Shown here: piece after piece, positions 1 through 10,966 of the stretch | How the letters are laid out: each line of letters starts with the position of its first letter | Numbering within the stretch: the first letter of the stretch is position 1 | NCBI GenBank assembly: GCA_963777325.1 | Contig: CAVZQE010000022.1 | Coordinates: 806,001 to 870,000, forward strand | Direction of reading: 5' to 3' | DNA from: JAFAXA01 sp963777325 | GTDB taxonomy: Bacteria; Pseudomonadota; Alphaproteobacteria; Acetobacterales; Acetobacteraceae | DNA length: 64,000 bases | The notes under the pieces: model-generated | What the model saw: only the letters and a program-made list of their open reading frames with translations | Told to the model about the DNA's origin: nothing | The model's database searches: none | Translations under genes and position numbers: made by a program

Positions 1-485
1 ACGACAAGGCCCCGCGGGACGTGCAGCAGGCGAGCTTTCGCGCGCATATTCGCGCCGCCCGGCTCGCCGCCGTGCCGCTCGCGATCCATGCGCGCGACGC
101 CGACGACGACATTGCCCGCATTCTGCGCGAAGAGCGCGACGCGGACGGGCCGTTCGACTTCCTGATGCATTGCTTCAGCTCCGGCCGGGCCTTGGCCGAG
201 GCGGGGATCGGCATGGGCGGCTATGTCAGCTTCTCGGGCATCCTGACGTTCCCGCGCTCGGCGGAACTGCGCGCGATCGCCAACGATCTGCCGGCCGAGC
301 GGCTGCTGGTCGAGACCGACGCGCCCTATCTCGCGCCGGTGCCGTTCCGGGGCAAGCGCAACGAACCGGCCTGGACCGCGCACACCGCGCGGGTGCTCGC
401 AGAAGTCCGGGGGCTGCCGCCGAATGAACTGGCCGCGCTCACGACCGCGAACTTCCGCCGCCTGTTTCGCAAGACGGCGGCCTGA
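1..485 (+). CDS. tatD: TatD family metal-dependent DNase, 5' truncated by window edge
   Basis: This is the C-terminal part of a TatD-type TIM-barrel hydrolase, a metal-dependent deoxyribonuclease family of the cytoplasm. The frame is already open at base 3 and reads DKAPRDVQQ, the usual TatD segment before the HARDA strand. The conserved ETDAPYLAP motif near the C-terminus, carrying a metal-ligand Asp, and the basic stretch FRGKRNEP that follows are both present. The GTG at 21 is internal, not a start; the true start lies before the window. It is followed five bases later by an MBL-fold hydrolase, and this pair is common in alphaproteobacteria, probably one transcript. Confidence 0.93.
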   Translation, partial: DKAPRDVQQASFRAHIRAARLAAVPLAIHARDADDDIARILREERDADGPFDFLMHCFSSGRALAEAGIGMGGYVSFSGILTFPRSAELRAIANDLPAERLLVETDAPYLAPVPFRGKRNEPAWTAHTARVLAEVRGLPPNELAALTTANFRRLFRKTAA

Positions 486-490
486 TCCGG

Positions 491-1285
491 ATGCGGGTCA
501 CGATGCTGGGCTGCGGCGCGTCGGCGGGCGTGCCGCTGATTGGCGGCGCGGACGGGGCGGGCGAGTGGGGCGAGTGCGATCCCGCCGAGCCGCGCAACCG
601 CCGCACACGGTCGAGCATCGTGATCGAAGGCGCGGACGGACGGCGGCTGCTGATCGACACGGGGCCGGATCTGCGGACGCAACTGCTCGCGTGCCGCATC
701 GGGAAGGTGGACGCGATCCTGTTCACGCACGCCCATGCCGACCACATCACCGGCCTCGACGACGTGCGCATCCTCAACCGCAATCTCGGCCTGCCGATCC
801 CGGCGTTTGCGACCGAGCGCACGCTCGGCGAGATCCGGCAGCGCTTCGACTATGCGTTCAAGCCGTGGCAGAAGCCGGGCTTTTTCCGGCCGGTGCTGGT
901 GCCGCATCTGATTGCGCCGGGAGACCGGATCGAGGCGGCGGGGCTATCCGTGTTCGTGTTCCATCAGGACCACGGTTTTCTCGACACGCTCGGCCTGCGG
1001 ATCGGATCGTTCGGCTATTCGACCGACGTCGTGCGCATGGACGAGGCGGCGTTCGCGGCGGTGGAGGGCGTCGAGACGTGGGTCGTCGGCTGCTTCACGC
1101 GCGGCAAGCCGCATCCGACGCACGCCAATCTCGATCAGGTGAAACGATGGGCCGGGCGGGTCGGCGCGCGCCGCACGATCCTCACGCATATGGGGCACGA
1201 CATGGACTGGGCGTGGCTGCAAGCACACCTGCCTCCTGGCATCGAGCCGGGCTGGGACGGGATGGCGTTCGAGATGGAGGACTGA
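491..1285 (+). CDS. MBL-fold metallo-hydrolase (PhnP/RNase Z-like)
   Basis: A 264-residue metallo-beta-lactamase-fold hydrolase. The diagnostic motif H80-A-H82-A-D84-H85 is present, with LIDTGPD upstream and FHQDHG and LTHMGHDMDW downstream as further metal-site elements. The length fits the PhnP/ElaC-like branch that acts on cyclic phosphate or phosphodiester substrates, but the substrate cannot be read from the sequence. It begins five bases after tatD and its TGA shares a base with the ATG of the following SMR gene, so the three are probably co-transcribed. Confidence 0.9.
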   Translation: MRVTMLGCGASAGVPLIGGADGAGEWGECDPAEPRNRRTRSSIVIEGADGRRLLIDTGPDLRTQLLACRIGKVDAILFTHAHADHITGLDDVRILNRNLGLPIPAFATERTLGEIRQRFDYAFKPWQKPGFFRPVLVPHLIAPGDRIEAAGLSVFVFHQDHGFLDTLGLRIGSFGYSTDVVRMDEAAFAAVEGVETWVVGCFTRGKPHPTHANLDQVKRWAGRVGARRTILTHMGHDMDWAWLQAHLPPGIEPGWDGMAFEMED

Positions 1286-1617
1286 TGCCGGCCCCCCTCA
1301 TCCTGGCGATCGCGATCATTGCGGAAGTAATCGCGACCTCCGCGCTCAAGGCGTCGGAGGGCTTCACCCGGCTCGCGCCGCTGGCCGTGGTCGCGATCGG
1401 CTACGGCATCGCGTTCTACTGCCTGTCGCTGACGCTTGCGACGATCCCGGTCGGCATTGCGTACGGCGTCTGGTCCGGCGCCGGCATCGTGCTGATCTCG
1501 GCGATCGGCTGGGTGCTGTATGGGCAGGCGCTGGATTGGCCCGCGATCCTGGGCCTCGCCCTCATCGTCGCGGGCGTGCTCGTCGTGAACCTGCTGTCGA
1601 AGACGGCGACGCATTGA
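1285..1617 (+). CDS. Small multidrug resistance (SMR) transporter, EmrE-like
   Basis: A 110-residue protein with four hydrophobic segments, the size of SMR family proton-coupled exporters, which work as dimers in the inner membrane. The essential acidic residue is at its usual place, E14 in IAEVIATSALK, and the third helix has the GIAYGVWSGAG packing motif. The ATG overlaps the TGA of the MBL gene by one base (TGATG), which fixes the start and suggests translational coupling. Whether it exports quaternary cations or guanidinium, as Gdx members do, is not decided here. Confidence 0.92.
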   Translation: MPAPLILAIAIIAEVIATSALKASEGFTRLAPLAVVAIGYGIAFYCLSLTLATIPVGIAYGVWSGAGIVLISAIGWVLYGQALDWPAILGLALIVAGVLVVNLLSKTATH

Positions 1618-1680
1618 GCACTTGGGAATACGTCCTGATCAGCAGAGCGAAGGGGAGAACATTGAGCTCACCACGACTGT

Positions 1681-2844
1681 TCATAGCTGCCACCACTCGC
1701 CTATGAACGGCAGGCGCTGATTTGAAAATCGCTCATATCTTTGCACAAGGCACTTGAAGTAGGCTTGCGCGAGTTCCGATGTTGCAAAGTCTCTGCCTTT
1801 TGTGCCGAACCCTTCTCCCGTAATCTTGCAGTATATTCCCTCGAGGAGCTCCCAATTGAGAGTTCTTTCAAGAGCTGATACCACCTTCGACTCGCGTCTA
1901 TCACGAAATATGAGTAACGCTTGTGATACGGCCATCAACCATCTTACCAAGACTGGAGGATGGCGCTTAAGATGCATGAGGTCCGGGTTTTCTGAGGCGG
2001 CGTTATAGAACAGTCTGAAACCAACAAATATGCTGAGAGCCAGGTTGGTAGTGAACCGCTGCTCATCTTGATAAACTACCCGATGCCACTCATTGACGTC
2101 GCTTCTGGAGAAGTGAGACACTCCGCGCTTTTGGAGTAAGCGCATAATGACCCACTCGGTAGAATATCGATCCGCATCGAATTCCAGAACTTGGTACGTG
2201 AGAGCCTCTCTAATCGTCAACGCGGTCCCGGAAGTCTCTTCCGAAATTGTCAGACCGGTGGTGTTAGGTAAAAAGTCGGCATGATGACGGACCAGATGCG
2301 CAACTTCGTGATAGATGATGAAGGTCAGCGACATTTCTATCATCTCCCAAAGCGCAAACTCCTTACCGGTCCCGCCTTTTGAAAAGCGAATTACCTCGTT
2401 CCATAGTCGATTGGCATTTTGGTTTTGAAAACGCGGTGAATTCTGAGTTTTCAGCAGGTTGATATGCAGGGCGATGTTGTCCTCGCGAGCGAGCCGCGCG
2501 TAAAATGTGTAAATCAAAGGTATCATAATTCCATGAATAACTACGATCGGCAACTCAGGAAAATCGTCCGTGAAGGCGCCGGGCATGTCGCTCTCGACAA
2601 AACAAAAGCCAACTCTCTTTCGAAGATGTGACGGTAACAACCTCATGGCTCTTTCAGCACCGTTCAGGCAAATATCGATACCGTGCTGGACGATATCTGC
2701 TCGATCCGGCTCGTCGGTGAAGTAAGACGGTCTGATGACCGTTGGACACCGACGACGGTGGAGTAGGCTCATCAGCCGATTACGTTGCTTCGGTTCTAGG
2801 ACATCGGGTTCGAGCGGATAGGCGTATCTCATAACGACCTTCAC
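1681..2844 (-). CDS. Unknown HExxH (gluzincin-like) protein, lower-GC accessory gene
   Basis: A 387-residue protein with no signal peptide. H179-E-V-A-H183 lies in a hydrophobic helix and is followed about 40 residues later by E221-F-D-A-D225, the spacing expected of an HExxH zinc peptidase whose third ligand sits in an ExxxD helix. This arrangement occurs in M48-like and Lit-like (phage exclusion) peptidases; I cannot assign a family. Base composition is plainly lower in GC than both neighbours, and codon choice is mixed, which suggests horizontal acquisition. It stands alone between the SMR gene and an acyltransferase on the same strand. A defence or toxin-type role is a guess from composition and fold only. 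Confidence 0.75.
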   Translation of the reverse strand: MKVVMRYAYPLEPDVLEPKQRNRLMSLLHRRRCPTVIRPSYFTDEPDRADIVQHGIDICLNGAERAMRLLPSHLRKRVGFCFVESDMPGAFTDDFPELPIVVIHGIMIPLIYTFYARLAREDNIALHINLLKTQNSPRFQNQNANRLWNEVIRFSKGGTGKEFALWEMIEMSLTFIIYHEVAHLVRHHADFLPNTTGLTISEETSGTALTIREALTYQVLEFDADRYSTEWVIMRLLQKRGVSHFSRSDVNEWHRVVYQDEQRFTTNLALSIFVGFRLFYNAASENPDLMHLKRHPPVLVRWLMAVSQALLIFRDRRESKVVSALERTLNWELLEGIYCKITGEGFGTKGRDFATSELAQAYFKCLVQRYERFSNQRLPFIGEWWQL

Positions 2845-2908
2845 AACTGGTGCTGCCGTCCAGGCTCTCTTTATGCAGGGCTGGCCTCGATACCTAAGTC
2901 GCCAAACC

Positions 2909-3787
2909 TCACCGCCACCGCCGGTGAAACCAAAGCCACTGCTCCGGGTGCTCGCGGATCCAGCCTTCGACGATCGTGTTGATCATCTGCGTCGCCGCCG
3001 CTACGTCCACCGCGCCCGTCTCGGTGCGGGGTAGCGCGATCGGCCCGGTTGCGGAGAGGCGGAAGCGGTTGCCGGGCAGTCGGATCGCGCGGACCCCGAT
3101 GACCGGGCAGTCCGGGAACTGGCGGGCGAGGCGGGCGAGCGTCGGGTTGGCGCGGCAGGGGCGGCCGAAGAAGGTGATCTCCGGGCCGCGCGACCAGTGC
3201 TGATCGACCAGCATGCCAAGATGCTCGCCGGCCTGGAGCGAGGCCGCCATTTCGAGCGCCGCCTCGGCCCGGCTGCGGATCAGCCGCCCCATCAGCCCCC
3301 GCCGGATGCGCCCGATCTCGGCCGCGACCGCCCTGTTGTTCGGCATGCGATACACCACGGCCGACGGCAGCCCGTGCCGGGAGGCGGCGACCGCCGGCAG
3401 CTCCCAGTTGGCGAGGTGGGCGGCGAAGCAGAGCGCGGGCAGGCCGTCGTCACGCAGCCGGAAGAACAGTGCCTCGCCGTCGGTGATGATGCGCCCCCGC
3501 GGGTCCGGACGCTCGGGGTCGTAGTCCCACAGCGCATCGAGATGCACGTATTCGCCCGCGACCCGGCCGAGATTCTCCCAGGCGCCGCGCAAGGTGCGCT
3601 CGATCCAGGCGGCATCCTTTTCCGGGAACGCCGCGATCAGGTTGGCGCGGCCGATCCTGTGCGCGGGCGTGAGCGGCCCGAGGCGGCGTGCGAGGCCGCC
3701 GCAGACATTGGATGCGCGGTCGGGGTCAGCGCGCCGGAGCAGCCGCAAGAGAAACGAGACGAGGACACCGAGGATACGGTCAAGCAT
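2909..3787 (-). CDS. Lipid A-type acyltransferase (LpxL/LpxXL-like)
   Basis: A 292-residue member of the LpxL/HtrB lysophospholipid acyltransferase family, which transfers acyl chains to lipid A precursors at the inner membrane. It has an N-terminal hydrophobic segment (LGVLVSFLLRLL) and the catalytic block AAHLANWELPAV, an Hx4E variant of the family HX4D/E motif. VDQHWSRGPEITFFGRP is a further conserved block. I use the ATG at 3787; a GTG at 3841 would add 18 residues of non-conserved look. The AcpXL cluster at 20.5-24.8 kb lacks its usual acyltransferase gene, so this protein may be the displaced LpxXL. That link is inference. Confidence 0.85.
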   Translation of the reverse strand: MLDRILGVLVSFLLRLLRRADPDRASNVCGGLARRLGPLTPAHRIGRANLIAAFPEKDAAWIERTLRGAWENLGRVAGEYVHLDALWDYDPERPDPRGRIITDGEALFFRLRDDGLPALCFAAHLANWELPAVAASRHGLPSAVVYRMPNNRAVAAEIGRIRRGLMGRLIRSRAEAALEMAASLQAGEHLGMLVDQHWSRGPEITFFGRPCRANPTLARLARQFPDCPVIGVRAIRLPGNRFRLSATGPIALPRTETGAVDVAAATQMINTIVEGWIREHPEQWLWFHRRWR

Positions 3788-3988
3788 CGGAACAAGCGCC
3801 GCTGTTGAGCCACGGGCATACGGGAATCCCGCCCGTGTCACAAACCGCAGCGTTGCAGTGCAGCGGAGGCCGAGCCCGCTTGACGACGGAGCGGCGCCCC
3901 TATTCAGTTGGAACCAGAGTTGCCGGGAGAGCCGGCGAACTCATCATCATGCCGAATTAAGTAACAAGTCGGCCGGGAGATCACGCCA

Positions 3989-5041
<1,053 letters not shown>

Positions 5042-5049
5042 ACCCTGCG

Positions 5050-5071
5050 CGGCCCGGCGAGGCCCGGGCCG
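5050..5071 (+). promoter_or_regulatory. Intercistronic stem-loop between xylF and xylG
   Basis: An 8-bp perfect GC stem, CGGCCCGG paired with CCGGGCCG around a six-base loop, lies in the 50-base gap after the binding-protein gene. No T-run follows, so it is better read as an mRNA-stabilising or processing hairpin than a terminator. This is typical after binding-protein genes of ABC operons. The xylG ribosome site (TTCAGGAGC) lies just downstream. Confidence 0.5.
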
Positions 5072-5091
5072 TTCTCCTTCAGGAGCTGTCG

Positions 5092-6636
<1,545 letters not shown>

Positions 6637-6659
6637 AGCCGGGGCATGGGGGTAGAGGA

Positions 6660-7817
6660 ATGAGCGTCACAGTCGAGAAAGCCCGGCCGGTGGCGGACCG
6701 CCAGCATCCGGCGCTGCAGTTCATCAAGGACAACGCGACGCTGATCGCGCTGCTCGTGCTCGTCGTCGGCCTGAGCTTCGCCGACAGTTCCTTCTTTACC
6801 GCGCGCAACCTGAGCAACCTTTCGCGCCAGGTGACGATCATCGGCATCATCGCGGTCGGCATGACCATGGTGATCCTGATCGCGGGCATCGACCTGTCGG
6901 TCGGCTCGGTCGTGGGCCTGTCCGCGATCGCTGTCACGATGCTGATGCAGTACGGCCTCAGTGTCTGGCTCGCGGTGCCCGTCGCCGTCATCGTCGTGGG
7001 CGGCGTCATCGGCCTGTGGAACGGCTGGTGGATCGCCCACTACAAGATACCGTCCTTCATCATAACGCTGGGCATGCTCACGATCGCCCGCGGACTCGCG
7101 CTGACGCTTTCGGGCGGCAGCTCGATCCCGGTATCCAACGACGCCTTCGCCTATATCGGCGGCGACTACATCCCGCCGACGGCCTCGGCGGTCATCCTCG
7201 TCGTCCTGGCGGCCTTGTACCTCTTCGGCCTGTATCGTTCGATCCAGCAGAGCCGGAGTTTCGGCGCCGAGGTGCGCATCGCCGAGATCGTTCCGGGTCT
7301 CGTCGTAGTGCTCGCGGGCGTCGCCCTCGGGTTCTACGTCTTCGCCAGCTATCAGGGCATCCCGATCCCGGTCGCGATCTTCGCCGTGATCGCCTTCGGC
7401 GGCATGTACGCACTCGAGCAGACAAGGTTCGGCCGCCGCATCTACGCGCTCGGCGGCAACGAGGAAGCGGCGCGTCTGTCGGGCATCGACATTTTCACGA
7501 CCAAGCTGATCGTGTTCGTGACCGTGTCGGTGCTGTCGGCGCTGTCGGGCATCCTGCTCGCGTCGCGGCTGAACGGCGCCTCGCCCAATCTCGGGACGAT
7601 GTTCGAGCTGGACGCGATCGCCTCGGTGGTGATCGGCGGCACGAGCCTCGCCGGCGGCTCGGGCACGATCGGCGGCACCGTGATCGGCACGCTCATCATC
7701 GGCGTGCTGAACAACGGCATGAGCCTGCTCGGCGTCTCGACCTTCTACCAGCTCATCATCAAGGGCTTCATCATCATCCTCGCGGTGTGGTTCGACGTGC
7801 TGCAGAAGCGGCGGTAA
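6660..7817 (+). CDS. xylH: Sugar ABC transporter permease, XylH-like
   Basis: A 385-residue inner-membrane permease, about the length of XylH (393 residues in E. coli), with many hydrophobic segments. It has the CUT2 permease blocks LIAGIDLSVGSVVGL and DAIASVVIGGTSLAGGSGT. The ATG at 6660 follows the GGTAGAGGA ribosome site. It is the last gene of the importer operon, and a long GC hairpin follows the stop. Confidence 0.92.
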   Translation: MSVTVEKARPVADRQHPALQFIKDNATLIALLVLVVGLSFADSSFFTARNLSNLSRQVTIIGIIAVGMTMVILIAGIDLSVGSVVGLSAIAVTMLMQYGLSVWLAVPVAVIVVGGVIGLWNGWWIAHYKIPSFIITLGMLTIARGLALTLSGGSSIPVSNDAFAYIGGDYIPPTASAVILVVLAALYLFGLYRSIQQSRSFGAEVRIAEIVPGLVVVLAGVALGFYVFASYQGIPIPVAIFAVIAFGGMYALEQTRFGRRIYALGGNEEAARLSGIDIFTTKLIVFVTVSVLSALSGILLASRLNGASPNLGTMFELDAIASVVIGGTSLAGGSGTIGGTVIGTLIIGVLNNGMSLLGVSTFYQLIIKGFIIILAVWFDVLQKRR

Positions 7818-7823
7818 ACGGCA

Positions 7824-7856
7824 GCGACCGCGGCGGGCCCGGCCCGCCGCGGTCGC
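7824..7856. terminator. Strong GC hairpin between convergent genes
   Basis: A 16-bp perfect inverted repeat around a single central base, starting six bases after the xylH stop and ending eight bases before the stop of the convergent binding-protein gene. It lacks a clear T-run on either side. It probably serves as a bidirectional transcript end or RNA 3' protector. Confidence 0.6.
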
Positions 7857-7864
7857 GGCGCGGT

Positions 7865-9091
7865 TCAGGTCTTGACCAGCGGGCAGCCGCCCTCGCTCAG
7901 CGGGCGGAACGCCTGGTCGGCCGGGGTCTCGGCCACGACCTTCAGCACATCCCACGGCCCGGTGCTCTCCGCCGGCGTCTTGGTCGCCATCAGATAGCTC
8001 GGGTGCAAGGTGCGGCCGTCCGCGCGGATGCTGCCTTGGCCGAAGCAATCGTCGTCGGTCGGCATCGCCTTCATGCGCGCCACGACCGCGCGTCCGTCCG
8101 CCTTGGCGGCGCCGACGCCCATGTCCCTGACCGTCTTGAGGTAGTGCAGCACGGCGGCGTAGTTGCCGGCCTGGGACATGTTGGGCCACTGGTTCGGCGT
8201 CTTCGGCCGGATGCGCGCGTTGAAGGCGCGGGTGCGGTCGTTCAGGTTCCAGTAATACGCCGTGGTCAGCGTGAGGCCCTGCGCCTCGTCCAGCCCGAGC
8301 GCGTGGACGTTGCTGTCGTAGAGCAGCAGCGCCGCGATCCGCATGGTCTTCGTCAGACCGAATTCGTGCGCCTGCTTGATGCAGTTGATCGTGTCGCCGC
8401 CCGAGTTGCACAAACCGAGCACCTTCGCGCCCGAGGCCTGCGCCTCCAGGAGCTGAGCCGAGAAATCCGTGGTCTCGGGGAAGGGATAGGTCACGTTGCC
8501 GAGCACCTTGCCGCCGGCCTCCTTCACGAAGCGCGCCCCGTCGCGCTGCAATTGCTGGCCGAAGACGTAGTTCGCGGTGATGAAGAACCAGCTGTCGCCG
8601 CCCGCGCGCACGGTCGCGCTGCCGGTCGATTTCGCGAGCATGTAGGTGTCGTAGGTCCACTGGATCGTGTTCGGGCTGCACTGGGCGCCGGTGAGATCGG
8701 TCGTCGCCGCCCCGGAATCGAGCAGCAGCTTGTTCTTGTCGCGGCAGACCGTGGAGACGGCCAGCGCGACCGACGAGGTCGGCACGTCCACGATCGCATC
8801 GACGCCGTCCTGGTCGAACCATTGCCGGGCGATGCCGACGCCGATATCGGCCTTGTTCTGATGGTCCGCCGAGATGACCTGGATATCGACGCCGGGCAGG
8901 GTATGGGCAAGCTCGTCGACGGCCTGTTGGGCGCAGACCACGCCGGTCGGGCCGGTGTCGTCGCGATAGGGGCCGGACTGGTCGTTCATGACGCCGATCT
9001 TGAGCACGGGTTTGCCCTGCGCGCGGGATGCGCGGCCTGCGAGCAGGGTGCCGGCCGAGGCGGCGAGAAGCGTGCGGCGGTGCAGGCTCAT
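7865..9091 (-). CDS. Branched-chain amino acid-type ABC substrate-binding protein, orphan
   Basis: A 408-residue periplasmic binding protein of the Leu/Ile/Val (Peripla_BP_6) type. The signal sequence begins MSLHRRTLLAASAG and ends near residue 25; the mature start LKIGVMNDQSGPYRD is family-typical. No permease or ATPase of the matching branched-chain class lies in the window, so the partner transporter is elsewhere or it acts as a sensor. It is followed on the same strand by an SDR dehydrogenase, with a 42-base gap between that gene's stop and this start. It may bring in the substrate of the nearby dehydrogenase-BKACE enzymes, which is inference. Confidence 0.88.
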   Translation of the reverse strand: MSLHRRTLLAASAGTLLAGRASRAQGKPVLKIGVMNDQSGPYRDDTGPTGVVCAQQAVDELAHTLPGVDIQVISADHQNKADIGVGIARQWFDQDGVDAIVDVPTSSVALAVSTVCRDKNKLLLDSGAATTDLTGAQCSPNTIQWTYDTYMLAKSTGSATVRAGGDSWFFITANYVFGQQLQRDGARFVKEAGGKVLGNVTYPFPETTDFSAQLLEAQASGAKVLGLCNSGGDTINCIKQAHEFGLTKTMRIAALLLYDSNVHALGLDEAQGLTLTTAYYWNLNDRTRAFNARIRPKTPNQWPNMSQAGNYAAVLHYLKTVRDMGVGAAKADGRAVVARMKAMPTDDDCFGQGSIRADGRTLHPSYLMATKTPAESTGPWDVLKVVAETPADQAFRPLSEGGCPLVKT

Positions 9092-9133
9092 GGCGTCATT
9101 CTCCCCATTCGTTTCGCTTGTTATGAATTGGCG

Positions 9134-9901
9134 TCATGCGAGCATGCGGGTGTCGCCGTCGATGGCGATCGCCTGGCCGGAGATGGTGCGGCCGCGCGGG
9201 CTCGCGAGGAACAGGATCTGGTCCGCCAGCTGACGCGGCGTGATGTATTGCTTGATGGAGGCATAGGAGAGGGCGCGGCGTTCCATCTCCGCGAAGCTCA
9301 GGCCGCTCTGCCCGGCCTTGGCCTCCAGCACCCGGCGGATACGGTCGCCCAGCACCAGCCCTGGCAGGATCGCGTTCACCCGGATGCCGGCGTCCCCGAG
9401 CTCGATCGACAGCGACTTCGTCAGCCCGATCACGCCCCATTTCGCCGCGGCGTACGGGGTGCGCATCGCGAAGCCGTGCCGGCCGGCAGCGGAAGAGAGA
9501 TTAACGATGGAGGCGTTGTCGCTCGCGCGCAGATGCGGCACGGCGAGCCGCACGCAGTTGAACTGGCTCGTCAGGCAGACATCGACGCAGCGGTCCCAGT
9601 CCTCGGGGTCGATCGCCTCGACCCGGCCGGTCGGGCCGGCGATGCCGGCGTTGTTCACGAGCACGTCGAGCCCGCCCAGATGGTCGATCGCCGCCGCCAT
9701 CATCGCCGCGACCTGGCGGCGGTCCGAGACGTCCGCCGGCGCGCGGCCGATAGCGGGGTCCAGCGTCTCGAGCGCGGCCTGATCGACGTCGCAGGCGAAG
9801 ACCGACGCGCCCTCGGCCGCGAAGGCGTCGACGATGGCGCGGCCGATGCCGGCGGCCCCGGCCGTCACCAGCACGCGCAATCCCTCGATGTGCAGGTCCA
9901 T
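9134..9901 (-). CDS. Short-chain dehydrogenase/reductase (SDR)
   Basis: A 255-residue classical SDR that oxidises or reduces a hydroxyl with NAD(P). The cofactor motif is TAGAAGIG near residue 12, NNAG lies mid-protein, and the catalytic Ser and YAAAK follow NLSSAAGRHGF. I start at the ATG at 9901; the open frame runs further upstream but reads as non-conserved sequence. It is divergent from the hydroxyacyl-CoA-dehydrogenase-like gene with 121 bases between, a likely shared promoter region. Substrate unknown; context points to a sugar acid, polyol or carnitine-like alcohol. Confidence 0.9.
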   Translation of the reverse strand: MDLHIEGLRVLVTAGAAGIGRAIVDAFAAEGASVFACDVDQAALETLDPAIGRAPADVSDRRQVAAMMAAAIDHLGGLDVLVNNAGIAGPTGRVEAIDPEDWDRCVDVCLTSQFNCVRLAVPHLRASDNASIVNLSSAAGRHGFAMRTPYAAAKWGVIGLTKSLSIELGDAGIRVNAILPGLVLGDRIRRVLEAKAGQSGLSFAEMERRALSYASIKQYITPRQLADQILFLASPRGRTISGQAIAIDGDTRMLA

Positions 9902-10022
9902 CCTTCCGCGCCTCCCTCCGTTTCGGCCGTAAGCCCTGGACAAACCGGCCCGTTCCCAGGACCATCCGTGCAATCGACGAGCGCGGCAAGCCCGCAAAGG
10001 GCGCGCCGGGGAGGAAGAGGCG

Positions 10023-10964
10023 ATGGCCGCTCCGGAATCGGGACAAACCGTCGCCGTCGTGGGCGCGGGACTGATCGGCCGATCCTGGGCGATGATCTTC
10101 GCCCGCGCCGGCTGGGACGTGCGCCTCTACGACCCGGCGCCCGGCGTCGCCGACGCCGCGCCCGCGCTGTGCGCGGCGGGTTTGCGCGACCTCGCCATGC
10201 ATGGCCTCTGCGACGGCGCGGCGGACGCGGCCCGGCGCATCGCGGCCGCCCCGGCGCTCGCGGACGCGGTGGACGGAGCCGCGCTCGTGCAGGAGAACGG
10301 CCCCGAACAGCTCGCGGTCAAGCAGGCGCTGTTCAGGGAGTTGGACGCGGCGTGCGGGCCGGGGACGATCCTCGCCTCGTCCTCTTCCGCGATCCGGGCC
10401 TCGCTGTTCACGCGAGACCTGGCGGGCCGGCATCGCTGCCTGGTCGCGCATCCGGTCAATCCGCCGCATCTGATCCCGCTGGTCGAATTGTCGGGCGCGC
10501 CCTGGACGTCGCCGGACGTGATCGAGCGGGCGCGCGCGATCTACGACGCGATCGGCCAGGCGCCGATCACCGTGCGGAAAGAGATCGAGGGCTTCGTCCT
10601 GAACCGCCTACAGGGCGCGTTGCTCGCGGAGGCGTTCCGGCTCGTGTCCGAGGGCTACGTGACGCCCGAGGATCTCGACCGCACGGTCTCGGACGGGCTC
10701 GGGCTGCGCTGGTCGTTCATGGGACCGTTCGCAACCATCGAGCTGAACGCGCCCGGCGGCATTCCGGACTATTGCGCCCGCTACACGGATTTTTACAAGC
10801 GGCTGGCCGCCGAGCCGCCGCCGCCCGCCGTGTACGAGCCGGAGGCGACCGAGGCGATTCTGCGGCAGTGGACGCAGGCGCCCGATCTCGCGGCCCGGAT
10901 GCGCTGGCGGGATGGGCGGCTGGCCGCGCTGCGCGCCCATAAGACCAAGCAACCGGGGGGCTGA
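10023..10964 (+). CDS. 3-hydroxyacyl-CoA dehydrogenase-family enzyme (carnitine/L-gulonate dehydrogenase-like)
   Basis: A 313-residue NAD-dependent dehydrogenase. It has the Rossmann motif VVGAGLIGRSW, the ASSSSAI segment, and the catalytic HPVNPPHLIPLVEL block. This length and the absence of a hydratase domain fit the carnitine 3-dehydrogenase and lambda-crystallin (L-gulonate 3-dehydrogenase) branch rather than FadB. It oxidises a beta-hydroxy acid to a beta-keto acid, exactly the substrate type of the BKACE protein that starts two bases after its stop. The two steps therefore probably run in series. Confidence 0.87.
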   Translation: MAAPESGQTVAVVGAGLIGRSWAMIFARAGWDVRLYDPAPGVADAAPALCAAGLRDLAMHGLCDGAADAARRIAAAPALADAVDGAALVQENGPEQLAVKQALFRELDAACGPGTILASSSSAIRASLFTRDLAGRHRCLVAHPVNPPHLIPLVELSGAPWTSPDVIERARAIYDAIGQAPITVRKEIEGFVLNRLQGALLAEAFRLVSEGYVTPEDLDRTVSDGLGLRWSFMGPFATIELNAPGGIPDYCARYTDFYKRLAAEPPPPAVYEPEATEAILRQWTQAPDLAARMRWRDGRLAALRAHKTKQPGG

Positions 10965-10966
10965 GC

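Noticed and set aside
3599..3841. GTG start at 3841 for the acyltransferase
   Set aside because: The added 18 residues lack the features of the family start, and the ATG at 3787 places the first hydrophobic segment at the normal position.
7016..10942. Very long open frame on the plus strand (about 1300 codons)
   Set aside because: It crosses xylH, two minus-strand genes and the dehydrogenase out of frame, and its product is Arg/Gly/Asp-rich with no domain. High GC removes stops from shadow frames.
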